Of a stretch of DNA of 32,670 nt, positions 15,628 to 22,515 are shown piece after piece. Source of the stretch: Desulfomonilaceae bacterium (lineage in GTDB: Bacteria; Desulfobacterota; Desulfomonilia; Desulfomonilales; Desulfomonilaceae); contig JAVHLK010000049.1 in NCBI GenBank assembly GCA_031082285.1, positions 3,820-36,489 on the forward strand, given 5' to 3'. Made by a program: the position numbers and the translations under genes. Under the pieces are notes generated by a model. That model worked only from the letters and a program-made list of their open reading frames with translations. It was not told the DNA's origin and ran no database searches. Position 1 is the first letter of the stretch. Every line of letters begins with the position of its first letter.

Positions 15628-15656
15628 TTGACTTTTGAGACAAGTACTTGTAAAGA
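15628..15656 (+). promoter_or_regulatory. Promoter with embedded 12-bp palindrome before the L,D-peptidase gene
   Basis: TTGACT (15628-15633), a 17-bp spacer and TAAAGA (15651-15656) form a weak sigma70-like pair just before the ATG at 15664. The spacer holds the perfect palindrome ACAAGTACTTGT (15640-15651), a likely operator geometry for a dimeric repressor. If this promoter is used, the 5' leader would be almost absent. The -10 match is poor. Confidence 0.35.
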
Positions 15657-15663
15657 AAAGCGT

Positions 15664-17499
15664 ATGTTGACCGCAACACTCCACAGACTGTGGTTCGGCC
15701 GCCTTCACCTGTCAAGCAGGAAGGCTCTCCCACTCGTCGTTTTTCTCAACATCGCCTTGACCGGAATCGTGTCCGCTGCAGAGCGTCAATATCCGGTTGC
15801 GCTCATGAACTGGATGGTCGAGGGGACTTTCCATGCGCTGATCGTGGACAAGTCTCAGCAACGATTGACGGTATGGGAAATACGGGAAGGCGAGCCGTCG
15901 ATGATCGAATCGTATCGATGTTCGACGGGTGAGAACGAGGGAGATAAGTGGGTAAGGGGGGACATGAGGACGCCCGAGGGCGTGTATTTCTTCTGTTCGG
16001 TGATCGACGGACGCTCGCTCCCGCCTAAGTACGGCTTGTGGGCCTTTACAACGAACTACCCGAACTTCGTGGATCGCCGTCATGGGAAGAGCGGCGACGG
16101 CATATGGCTTCACGGCAGGGACAAGCCCCTCGGTCCCAAGCCCGATTCCAACGGATGCATCGCGCTTGAGAATCAAGATCTCATCAAAGTGTCACGGTTC
16201 ATCAAACTCCAACATACTCCTCTGATTGTCGTGAAGAAACTCAAGTTGGCGCCTCGATCCGCGGTGGTGGAGCAGGAACGAGAACTGCGGGATTTCATAG
16301 AGAATTGGCGTCAATCATGGGAGTCGCAGGATCTTGATTCGTACATGGGGCACTACTCCCTGAACTTTCAGAGTTGCCGGCTGGACTACAAGGCTTGGAA
16401 AGACAAGAAGCGGAAACTGAACGAGCGATACAGGAAGATCCGAGTCAGGCTGAGCAACGTCAACCTTTATCGGCAGAACGGCCTGGTGACTGCAATCTTC
16501 TCGCAAGACTATAACTCGGACAGTTACCGAAGCTCGGGTGTAAAGGTCCTGTACCTCGTGAATGACGGCACGTACCGCATCTATGCGGAGGATTATCACA
16601 GACCGGTGGATGATCCGTTTCCCGTGGGCTCCCTGTTGGCGGGAATCAACCAATTTCCTTCGGATCGTTACCGGCCGAGGCAAGATCTTGGAATTCGGCT
16701 GGTATCGACTGACGAGCCGGAAAACGGTGTTGAAGCGGAGTTGGAGTCCCCTCGGCCGTCGGCCCCCTCGCGCGGGGTGGTTCTGAAAACGATCGCCGCC
16801 GTGGCAGATGTTGCAGCGCCGGCGTTAGAGAGCAACGAGAAGTTCGTACATGAGACCTCCCCGGACAGGCTCATCGTTGCTCGGATAGTGCCCGCATACT
16901 CGCCCTCTCAAGATCTCAACAGTCCCTTCGGCCTTGCAGACAAGCAAGTCAAGGCTCGCGAGCCGCTGGAGTCGGATGTCGGGGATACGGGGGTCGTACC
17001 CGGCCCGGCAGCGGTAGCCGCGGCGGGGAAACCAAGGGAATATGAGGATTCCGGCCGCGCTTCTTCACGGCTTCAAACCCGTTCGGAGAAATTGCCGCGT
17101 GCAGAGACCAGAGACACAAAGGACGACGAGAGCCCTGACGAGACTCACCGTGCGGAAGTACGAGACTCCGTCGCGAAGTTCCTTGCGCAGTGGAAAAGAG
17201 CATGGGAACAAAAGGACCTTGACGGGTACCTTAGTATGTATCATCCCGAATTTGGGGGCGACGCGTTTGATTTCAAGAAACTGGCCCAGACCAGGAAACG
17301 GTACTTCCGGAAGTACGGAATGATCCGAGTAAAAATGGAAAGGCTGCAAATCAGGAAGGTCGAGAAGCAATTGCACGTGAAGTTTCTCCAGATCTTCCGA
17401 GGAGATGAGTACAGTGATAAAGGTTGGAAAAGCATGGTCCTGGTTCGTGGAAAAGATAAGGGGCTCCGAATCCTCTCAGAAGAGTGGTCCGCCTTATAG
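15664..17499 (+). CDS. L,D-carboxypeptidase/transpeptidase, Csd6/Pgp2-like, with two NTF2-like domains
   Basis: 611 aa from ATG 15664; a TTG at 15628 would add 12 residues but lacks a ribosome site. An N-terminal signal sequence or anchor (about residues 20-40, ALPLVVFLNIALTGIVSA) places it in the periplasm. The YkuD catalytic domain (about 50-200) has His150 in WLHGRDKPLG and Cys165 in DSNGCIAL, the catalytic pair of L,D-transpeptidases. Two related domains of about 115 residues follow (about 200-317 and 497-611), both starting F-x3-W-x2-W-E-x-D-L-D-x-Y and reading as NTF2-like folds. They are separated by about 180 disordered residues. YkuD plus NTF2-like is the layout of Helicobacter Csd6 and Campylobacter Pgp2, which trim tetrapeptides to tripeptides; those have one such domain. 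Its 3' end overlaps the next gene. Confidence 0.82.
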   Translation: MLTATLHRLWFGRLHLSSRKALPLVVFLNIALTGIVSAAERQYPVALMNWMVEGTFHALIVDKSQQRLTVWEIREGEPSMIESYRCSTGENEGDKWVRGDMRTPEGVYFFCSVIDGRSLPPKYGLWAFTTNYPNFVDRRHGKSGDGIWLHGRDKPLGPKPDSNGCIALENQDLIKVSRFIKLQHTPLIVVKKLKLAPRSAVVEQERELRDFIENWRQSWESQDLDSYMGHYSLNFQSCRLDYKAWKDKKRKLNERYRKIRVRLSNVNLYRQNGLVTAIFSQDYNSDSYRSSGVKVLYLVNDGTYRIYAEDYHRPVDDPFPVGSLLAGINQFPSDRYRPRQDLGIRLVSTDEPENGVEAELESPRPSAPSRGVVLKTIAAVADVAAPALESNEKFVHETSPDRLIVARIVPAYSPSQDLNSPFGLADKQVKAREPLESDVGDTGVVPGPAAVAAAGKPREYEDSGRASSRLQTRSEKLPRAETRDTKDDESPDETHRAEVRDSVAKFLAQWKRAWEQKDLDGYLSMYHPEFGGDAFDFKKLAQTRKRYFRKYGMIRVKMERLQIRKVEKQLHVKFLQIFRGDEYSDKGWKSMVLVRGKDKGLRILSEEWSAL

Positions 17500-18556
17500 A
17501 CCCCTGCCCGAGATTCCGGAACCCAAACCTCGTAGCAAAGCCCGCTATTCGGTGGTGCTGATAAACGAGGCCGGCAGATCGCGCCAAATCGAGGTCTCAC
17601 CCGTGAGACTGGGGTTGGGCGTTGCAGCCGTCTGTGGAGTCTTTCTTCTGATGATTGTGGCGGCCGGCACGATCGGCGGATTCTTGCGGGGCGGTCCGGA
17701 GTCGACGGGTGACCGGGAAGCTCTGACTGCCAAGTTGGCGGCTCTGGAGGAAGACCTCCGGCAGAAGGAACTGGCACTCGCCGTCCAGGAAAAGCGACTC
17801 AAGGAGATGCAGGAATTGCCGCGAATGGATGCGGCCCTTTCCCGTGAATCGGAAGCGGCGCGAAGCGAGGAGATGAGATCTCCCGGGAGCATTCCTCGTG
17901 AGTCCGATCACGGGCCGCTTACGGCAATGAAGCCTGCTGAGAGAGGAAGTGGGATCGACCGGGACGACTTGCAAGCCGTCTTACCCGGTTCCGAATCTGA
18001 AGATGCGCAGCCCGGAGGAGAGCCGGGATCTCCCGGGTATACGGAACGGGAGATCGCCGAGTCGGCCGGCGATACGCCTTCCGAAGTGAGCCGATCGGAT
18101 CGGACCCGGGAAATAATTGAGTTCAACGCGGAAGAGGTCGTCGCGATCGCTAAGGGTCCAAATAGCGGGAGGCTTCGCTTCAAGCTCGTCAAGAATCGAC
18201 ACGGTACGAGGTTTTCCGGGTACCTTTTTGTGTACGTCGAGATGGAGGATCAGCGGGGAGTCAGCAGACTCTATGCGTATCCCAAAGAGGCTCGCAGAGG
18301 AGAGGAGGATCTGCCGACCGATTTTCGAGAGGGCAAGAGCGTTGCGTTCAATAAGAACTCCCTCGTTGAACTCCCGTACGATGACAACCGCCCGGGGGCG
18401 TCGCTGTCCGGGGTATCGATTCTCATTTACGATCCGGATGGAAAGATTGTCTTTCAACGCCGGTTCGATGACAAGGATCTCAAGGTGGTCGATTCTCGGT
18501 CCCATGATGGGAACGAGGTGACGCCGGTCAGGGGTGATGGGAGACGACCTCTGTGA
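17405..18556 (+). CDS. Membrane-anchored coiled-coil protein with a conserved-looking C-terminal domain
   Basis: 383 aa, not recognised. The cytoplasmic N terminus (about 65 residues, containing ARYSVVLINEAGRSRQIEVS) precedes one membrane helix at about 72-95 (LGLGVAAVCGVFLLMIVAAG). Next are a Glu/Lys coiled coil (about 100-145) and an acidic, Pro/Ser-rich disordered stretch to about 245. A compact beta-rich C-terminal domain (about 250-370) contains GYLFVYVEMED and ISILIYDPDGK-like strands. The N-terminal part resembles the membrane-proximal region of M23 peptidases but no peptidase domain follows. The start overlaps the L,D-peptidase gene by 95 bp, with GAGGAG touching the ATG; GTG codons near 17550 are alternatives. 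Lying between two peptidoglycan carboxypeptidases, it may scaffold them. Confidence 0.75.
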   Translation: MSTVIKVGKAWSWFVEKIRGSESSQKSGPPYRPLPEIPEPKPRSKARYSVVLINEAGRSRQIEVSPVRLGLGVAAVCGVFLLMIVAAGTIGGFLRGGPESTGDREALTAKLAALEEDLRQKELALAVQEKRLKEMQELPRMDAALSRESEAARSEEMRSPGSIPRESDHGPLTAMKPAERGSGIDRDDLQAVLPGSESEDAQPGGEPGSPGYTEREIAESAGDTPSEVSRSDRTREIIEFNAEEVVAIAKGPNSGRLRFKLVKNRHGTRFSGYLFVYVEMEDQRGVSRLYAYPKEARRGEEDLPTDFREGKSVAFNKNSLVELPYDDNRPGASLSGVSILIYDPDGKIVFQRRFDDKDLKVVDSRSHDGNEVTPVRGDGRRPL

Positions 18557-18627
18557 GACCTTCATCGGTTTGAGGCTCCCGCGGTATCCACAGCGAAGGC
18601 CGAATGGGCCTGGAAACATGAAATCCA

Positions 18628-20619
18628 TTGACGCAAACGAAAAGATCGGCGTTATGTCCAATGCCCGTGGTTATGGGATTTGACCTTGAGGGGCACCCGG
18701 TAGGCAGTCGGGTTGCCGGGGATGCGGAAACAGCCGATCGCGTCTCGGTCCGACCCGATCCATGGGACCGACGGACAAGCCGGACGCTCTGGGCCTTGAG
18801 GCGCGGGTGGTGGAGAACCGCGTTCCTGGTTGTCCTCCTTGCTCTGCCATTCTCCGCATGGGCGGAAACCCACCGCACGGTCCATTTCAGAGGCACGGAT
18901 GCGGAACTCGACGTCATCACCATAAAGGGACTCCATTCCGGACCGACTCTTCTCATTCTCGGCGGCATACAAGGCGATGAACCCGGAGGGTACCTTGCAG
19001 CGGATCTGTACGCGGATTTGACGCTCAAGAAGGGAAATCTCATCGTCGTGCCGAGAGCGAATTTCCTGTCCATAGTTGAGAACAGCAGGGGAGTCGAGGG
19101 GGACATGAACCGCAAATTCGCGGGAAGGACCAAACCCTCGGACCGGGATGCGGCAATTGTTTCAATCTTAAAGAGTCTTATGAAGCAGAGCGACTTCTTT
19201 CTCAATCTCCATGACGGGTCCGGATTCTACGCCTCCCGGTGGGAGTCTCCAGATCGAAATCCCATGCGATATGGGCAATCCATCATCATCGACGCGGACC
19301 GGTTCATCGGCCCGGACGGAAAAGTAATTGAGATGGGAAACATGGTTCGCCGGGTACTGGAAACGGTCAATCCCCAGATTCCCGATCCCGACCACCATTT
19401 TCACCTCAATAATCATCGCACACTTCAAGAAGACACCAAGCACCGTGAACAGAGGCTGTCGGCAACGTTCCACGCGGTGACCAGAGTGGGCATTCCCGCG
19501 TTCGGCATTGAGACGTCAAAGAATCTTTCCGACTACCGTCTGAGGGTCAGATACCAGACCATGGTCGTGAATGCCTTTCTGGAAGAGGTCGGCATCGTTC
19601 CGGACAATCCCAGGATGTACCTGGAGAATCCTCAACTGAAATACGTAATTCTGTCCGTTAACGGGAATACTCCGATTGTGGTGACCGGGAGGGACAGGGT
19701 CGAGGTTCAGAAGGGAGATACGATCAAAATCGTCCACATCGAGTCGAACTACTCGCGGGGCCTTACCGCGCGTCTCCGTAGGGTCCCTCGCAGACTCAAC
19801 GATATGGGCAAAGAGATTATCGTACGCGCGAATTCAATCATTGAGGTCCGGAAAGACCGTTTCCTCATGGCCGAAATACCGGTGGACGTGATCGAGGGAC
19901 GCTCACAGGCCCGGACCGGACTGCATTTCGAGCCGCGCGTTCGATTCTTCTCCATTCGGGTCAATGACCGAACGATGCTCATTGAGCCGGGCGAGGAACT
20001 GAGAGTAATGAGAGGAGACACCCTCACGATTCTCGATCCCCTTACCAACATGGCCGAGGAAGACGAGAAGTCGGTCAGAGTTGATTTGAGGGGCTTTCAG
20101 GCGTCTTCGTCTCCCTATCCGGTGGAGGATCGCGGCCACCACATCAATACGGCCGGCGATCTCCAAGAAAAGTATGCCGCCAAACGAGGAACCCTGTCCG
20201 TCTTTTCACTGCAGGCCAAGCTCGGTAACCGCGCATTCGACGAGTGCTTTATCGCGGTGGAAGAACCGCGTATGCACTACGTCGTGTTGAGTGATGCTCA
20301 GTCGAGGAGCTTTATCGTCCATCCGGACGATCGAGTTGAACTGCCGGCACACGCGGTGGTGAAAATCATGGACATCAGGACCAACATTGAGATGCCGGGG
20401 GCGCTGTTCATTACCATGTCCGGAAAGACGTTGAGGTGGAGTGAGGCCGGATCTGCAGGGATTGACGCGTCCAAGCTTTCGCCGAGTGACACCGCTCTGG
20501 ACATAACCCGCGGAGGCAGGAGTCTCGGAAGAATATGGCTGAAGCGAGGAAAGGAACTGAGGCTCACCTCCGACCGTAACAGGATTCACGCCCCACTCCT
20601 GCCCGTCGGCTATCAGTAG
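18628..20619 (+). CDS. D,L-carboxypeptidase of the M99 (Csd4/Pgp1-like) family
   Basis: 663 aa as read from TTG 18628; the true start is uncertain (ATG 18661, ATG 18673 or TTG 18796 are in frame). A signal peptide RRGWWRTAFLVVLLALPFSAWA indicates export. The M14-like catalytic domain has GGIQGDEPGG (Gln115, Glu118), GDMNRKF and NLHDGSGF (His195), then FGIETSK (Glu295). Gln replaces the usual first His zinc ligand, exactly the noncanonical feature of Helicobacter Csd4 (Gln46, Glu49, His128), with similar spacing. Csd4 cleaves the mDAP-D-iso-Glu bond of peptidoglycan tripeptides. The C-terminal half holds three tandem beta repeats (from about 335, 434 and 545). It is third in a cassette with a Csd6-like enzyme, whose tripeptide product would be its substrate. 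Confidence 0.85.
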   Translation: MTQTKRSALCPMPVVMGFDLEGHPVGSRVAGDAETADRVSVRPDPWDRRTSRTLWALRRGWWRTAFLVVLLALPFSAWAETHRTVHFRGTDAELDVITIKGLHSGPTLLILGGIQGDEPGGYLAADLYADLTLKKGNLIVVPRANFLSIVENSRGVEGDMNRKFAGRTKPSDRDAAIVSILKSLMKQSDFFLNLHDGSGFYASRWESPDRNPMRYGQSIIIDADRFIGPDGKVIEMGNMVRRVLETVNPQIPDPDHHFHLNNHRTLQEDTKHREQRLSATFHAVTRVGIPAFGIETSKNLSDYRLRVRYQTMVVNAFLEEVGIVPDNPRMYLENPQLKYVILSVNGNTPIVVTGRDRVEVQKGDTIKIVHIESNYSRGLTARLRRVPRRLNDMGKEIIVRANSIIEVRKDRFLMAEIPVDVIEGRSQARTGLHFEPRVRFFSIRVNDRTMLIEPGEELRVMRGDTLTILDPLTNMAEEDEKSVRVDLRGFQASSSPYPVEDRGHHINTAGDLQEKYAAKRGTLSVFSLQAKLGNRAFDECFIAVEEPRMHYVVLSDAQSRSFIVHPDDRVELPAHAVVKIMDIRTNIEMPGALFITMSGKTLRWSEAGSAGIDASKLSPSDTALDITRGGRSLGRIWLKRGKELRLTSDRNRIHAPLLPVGYQ

Positions 20620-20622
20620 CAC

Positions 20623-20714
20623 CGGTACGTTTTCGGTACCACCGGCATCTCCGTCGGTACGTTTTCGGTACCACCAGCATCTCCGCCGGTACGTTTTCGG
20701 TACCACCGGCGTCC
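20623..20714. repeat. Three tandem 32-bp repeats
   Basis: Units start at 20623, 20655 and 20687; the third is shortened. Each begins CGGTACGTTTTCGGTACC followed by ACCRGCATCTCCG and contains the inverted pair GGTAC/GTACC. Differences are limited to a few bases. There are no spacers, so this is not a CRISPR array. It fills the gap between the convergent Csd4-like and panD genes. Confidence 0.85.
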
Positions 20715-20726
20715 TGCCCCGAAGAT

Positions 20727-20745
20727 GACCGGCAGGATGCCGGTC
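20727..20745. repeat. Perfect palindromic hairpin beside the tandem repeats
   Basis: GACCGGCA (20727-20734), loop GGA, TGCCGGTC (20738-20745): an 8-bp perfect stem. It has the look of a dispersed REP-like intergenic element and may also end transcription or block exonucleases between the convergent genes. There is no T run on either side. Confidence 0.6.
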
Positions 20746-20770
20746 CTACTGAATCCTGCGTTCCCTTTCG

Positions 20771-20800
20771 ATTATAACGGAATCGTGTGGCGTATGACAA
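20771..20800 (-). promoter_or_regulatory. Strong promoter-like pair pointing into the tandem repeats
   Basis: On the minus strand TTGTCA (20800-20795), an 18-bp spacer and a perfect TATAAT (20776-20771). It lies just downstream of panD and would transcribe leftward across the palindrome and the 32-bp repeats, antisense to the 3' end of the Csd4-like gene. No protein gene lies directly downstream. Confidence 0.4.
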
Positions 20801-20813
20801 AACACGGACGGAA

Positions 20814-21170
20814 TCACGCGATCCTGTTGATCTGGTTGGCGTCGTCAACGAAAACGTTGATTGCCATGTGGATCCCGCAATCCGCGTCATCCACGCCGAC
20901 GTACGAGCAAATGATCACCAAATCCTTGACGGCGACCATCCTTGCCGCTGCTCCGTTGAGGCACACCACGCCCGAGCCGGGTTCGCCCTTTATCACGTAC
21001 GTGGTGAACCGTGCACCGTTGTTGATATTGTAAACGTCAACCTGCTCGTATTCTATGAGATTCGCCGCTTCCAGAAGACTTGCGTCGACGGTGATGCTGC
21101 CTTCGTAGTCGAGGCAGGCTTCGGTCACTTTGACTCTGTGGATCTTGGATTTGAGCATCGTTCGAATCAT
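20814..21170 (-). CDS. panD: Aspartate 1-decarboxylase
   Basis: 118 aa. Pyruvoyl enzyme making beta-alanine from L-aspartate for pantothenate and coenzyme A. The N terminus MIRTMLKSKIHR matches the Escherichia coli enzyme and places the self-cleavage site at Gly24-Ser25 in DYEGSITVD, where Ser25 becomes the pyruvoyl group. NNGARFTTYVI and LNGAAAR are the conserved active-site segments. The ATG at 21170 has GGAGGA five bases upstream; a longer upstream reading has no family similarity. It follows panC by 40 bp in the same operon. Confidence 0.96.
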   Translation of the reverse strand: MIRTMLKSKIHRVKVTEACLDYEGSITVDASLLEAANLIEYEQVDVYNINNGARFTTYVIKGEPGSGVVCLNGAAARMVAVKDLVIICSYVGVDDADCGIHMAINVFVDDANQINRIA

Positions 21171-21210
21171 GTACGTCCTCCGGTAGGAGAAAATTGTCCC
21201 AAGGGATTTC

Positions 21211-22056
21211 CTATTCGTGCAGGAGCATGTTGTCGATAAGCCGCGTGCTCCCGATTCGTACGGCCAGTATAGCCAGGGCCTTGTCGCCCACTTCCGCCAG
21301 ATCTTCGAGGGTATCGGGGTGCACGATGCTGATGTAGTCCACTTCGGTGTCAGGCTCCGCATTCACTCGTGTTCGCATGGCCGCAAGGTAATGCTCTGCA
21401 TTGTTCGCGCCGTTCTTGAAAAAGCCTTTGGCTTCCATCAGCGCCTCGTACAGGCAGACTGCCTGCCGTCTCCGATCCGGCGACAGATACGCGTTGCGTG
21501 AACTCATGGCGAGGCCGTCGTCTTCCCGGATCGTGTCACATTCCACGATCCGTACATCGAGGTTCAAATCGCGAGCCATGGTCTTGATAACCTGGACCTG
21601 TTGATAGTCTTTTCCGCCAAAATACGCGTCGGTGGGTTGCACCATGTTGAAGAGCTTCAGCACCACTGTAGCCACCCCCCGGAAGTGCCCGGGTCTCGAT
21701 GCTCCGCATAACGGAGCGGAAACTCTTTCCACCGTGACGTATGTCTGAAACTGGGGGCCGTAGACTTCTCCCGGTTCGGGAACGAACAGGATGTCGACAC
21801 CCGCTGATCGGCACTTCTCAGCATCTCCCTCCGGGTCTCTCGGGTATTTGTCCAAGTCCTCGTTGGGGCCGAACTGAGTCGGATTGACGAAGATGGTGGC
21901 AACCAGCACGTCGTTCTCGGACCGACCTCTCCTCATGAGGCTCAAGTGTCCCTCGTGCAGGTATCCCATCGTGGGAACGAGGCCTATGCTCCTCCCTTCC
22001 TGCCGGTGGGGTCGCAGGCGATCTCTGAGGTCGTGTACTGTGGTCAGGATGTCCAT
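21211..22056 (-). CDS. panC: Pantothenate synthetase
   Basis: 281 aa from ATG 22056 (MDILTTVHDLRD); a GTG at 22065 would add three residues. It condenses pantoate and beta-alanine with ATP to form pantothenate. Class I nucleotidyl-transferase motifs are clear: LVPTMGYLHEGHLSLM (the HIGH-type motif) near residue 27 and MSSRNAYLS (KMSKS-like) near residue 180. FVNPTQFGPNEDLDKYPR and YFGGKDYQQVQVI are family signatures. It is upstream of panD, so the two enzymes that make and use beta-alanine are co-transcribed. The 5' region holds a promoter, a terminator hairpin and another hairpin. Confidence 0.97.
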   Translation of the reverse strand: MDILTTVHDLRDRLRPHRQEGRSIGLVPTMGYLHEGHLSLMRRGRSENDVLVATIFVNPTQFGPNEDLDKYPRDPEGDAEKCRSAGVDILFVPEPGEVYGPQFQTYVTVERVSAPLCGASRPGHFRGVATVVLKLFNMVQPTDAYFGGKDYQQVQVIKTMARDLNLDVRIVECDTIREDDGLAMSSRNAYLSPDRRRQAVCLYEALMEAKGFFKNGANNAEHYLAAMRTRVNAEPDTEVDYISIVHPDTLEDLAEVGDKALAILAVRIGSTRLIDNMLLHE

Positions 22057-22084
22057 TGGTTGCACATTCCCGTACGGAAGGGCC

Positions 22085-22123
22085 GACCTTTGCGCGTGCC
22101 GTGCGGGGCCGACGGCAAAGGTC
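22085..22123 (-). promoter_or_regulatory. Inverted repeat directly upstream of panC
   Basis: GACCTTTGC and GCAAAGGTC (22085-22093 and 22115-22123) pair over 9 bp with GC-rich inner sequence that can pair further. The base of the stem lies about 29 nt before the panC ATG, in the same leader as the terminator at 22196-22228. It could influence panC translation. Confidence 0.4.
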
Positions 22124-22195
22124 CTACGGAATCATGGTTACGCCGGTTTTTGGGTGTTTGGCGATTATTTTGCCAACCGCCGAGTCGTGTCGGCC

Positions 22196-22228
22196 AAAAA
22201 CAAAAAACGCCTTCCGGCGGGAAGGCGT
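22196..22228 (-). terminator. Intrinsic terminator in the panCD leader
   Basis: On the minus strand ACGCCTTCC-CGCC-GGAAGGCGT (22228-22207) is a perfect 9-bp stem with a tetraloop, followed by TTTTTTGTTTTT. It is a textbook rho-independent terminator. It lies about 140 nt upstream of panC and about 105 nt downstream of a strong promoter, so it ends either a small RNA or an attenuated pan transcript. Confidence 0.88.
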
Positions 22229-22335
22229 ACGATGCTTCTTTCTTATCCTTCCGTCCCGGTCGTTCGGATCCAGGCGGTATGTGACTCAGAAATGCCTCTC
22301 TGAGTGTTCCGGGTTCGTGAGAACTCCAGACACTA
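22196..22335 (-). ncRNA. Candidate small RNA or attenuator leader upstream of panC
   Basis: A transcript starting near 22335 (from the promoter at 22342-22369) and ending at the terminator would be about 140 nt with no protein ORF of note. Visible structure includes a 7-bp stem ACTCAGA/TCTGAGT with an 8-nt loop, flanked by CCCGG and CCGGG that can close a multibranch domain, then a purine-rich single-stranded stretch (GGACGGAAGGATAAGAAAG) before the terminator. It fits none of the riboswitch consensus sequences I know, nor SRP RNA. Either a metabolite-sensing leader for panCD or an independent sRNA. Confidence 0.45.
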
Positions 22336-22341
22336 TATGTC

Positions 22342-22369
22342 ACTATAGCGATATTGAGGGAATCGTCAA
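22342..22369 (-). promoter_or_regulatory. Promoter of the panC leader/sRNA
   Basis: On the minus strand TTGACG (22369-22364), a 16-bp spacer and TATAGT (22347-22342): five of six matches in each box. It points toward panC. Its start site would be near 22335. Confidence 0.6.
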
Positions 22370-22420
22370 GAAGAAAAATCCACATTTGCCGCAAAGGTTG
22401 GCCGGCTCTAATGAAGCAGA

Positions 22421-22469
22421 CTTTCCAGCCTGCCGGATCGAATGCTACGTAGTCCCGCAGGCTGGAAAG
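22421..22469. repeat. Long inverted repeat on the panC side of the toxin-antitoxin genes
   Basis: CTTTCCAGCCTGC (22421-22433) and GCAGGCTGGAAAG (22457-22469) pair perfectly over 13 bp with a 23-nt loop; one mismatch later CAG/CTG extends it. It is followed by CCTGTTCCAC. The core TTCCAGCC/GGCTGGAA recurs on the other side of vapBC at 23570-23603, so this looks like a dispersed intergenic repeat family. Confidence 0.7.
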
Positions 22470-22515
22470 CCTGTTCCACAGTTGGCTGAATCAACGGGGA
22501 TTGCGGTGCTCAGGC

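Noticed and set aside
18618-18683. ATG-initiated 21-codon frame before the Csd4-like gene, possibly its true start with a frameshift
   Set aside because: It stops after 21 codons and shows no similarity; the signal peptide of the Csd4-like protein lies downstream in another frame with its own possible starts.
20623-20714. Short regular repeats that could be taken for a CRISPR array
   Set aside because: The 32-bp units are directly adjacent with no unique spacers, and no cas genes are in the window.
22196-22335. SRP RNA, ZTP, SAM or T-box identity for the pan leader RNA
   Set aside because: Short matches (GGACGGAAGGA, CCGCCTGGA) lack the rest of each consensus, so I leave it unclassified.
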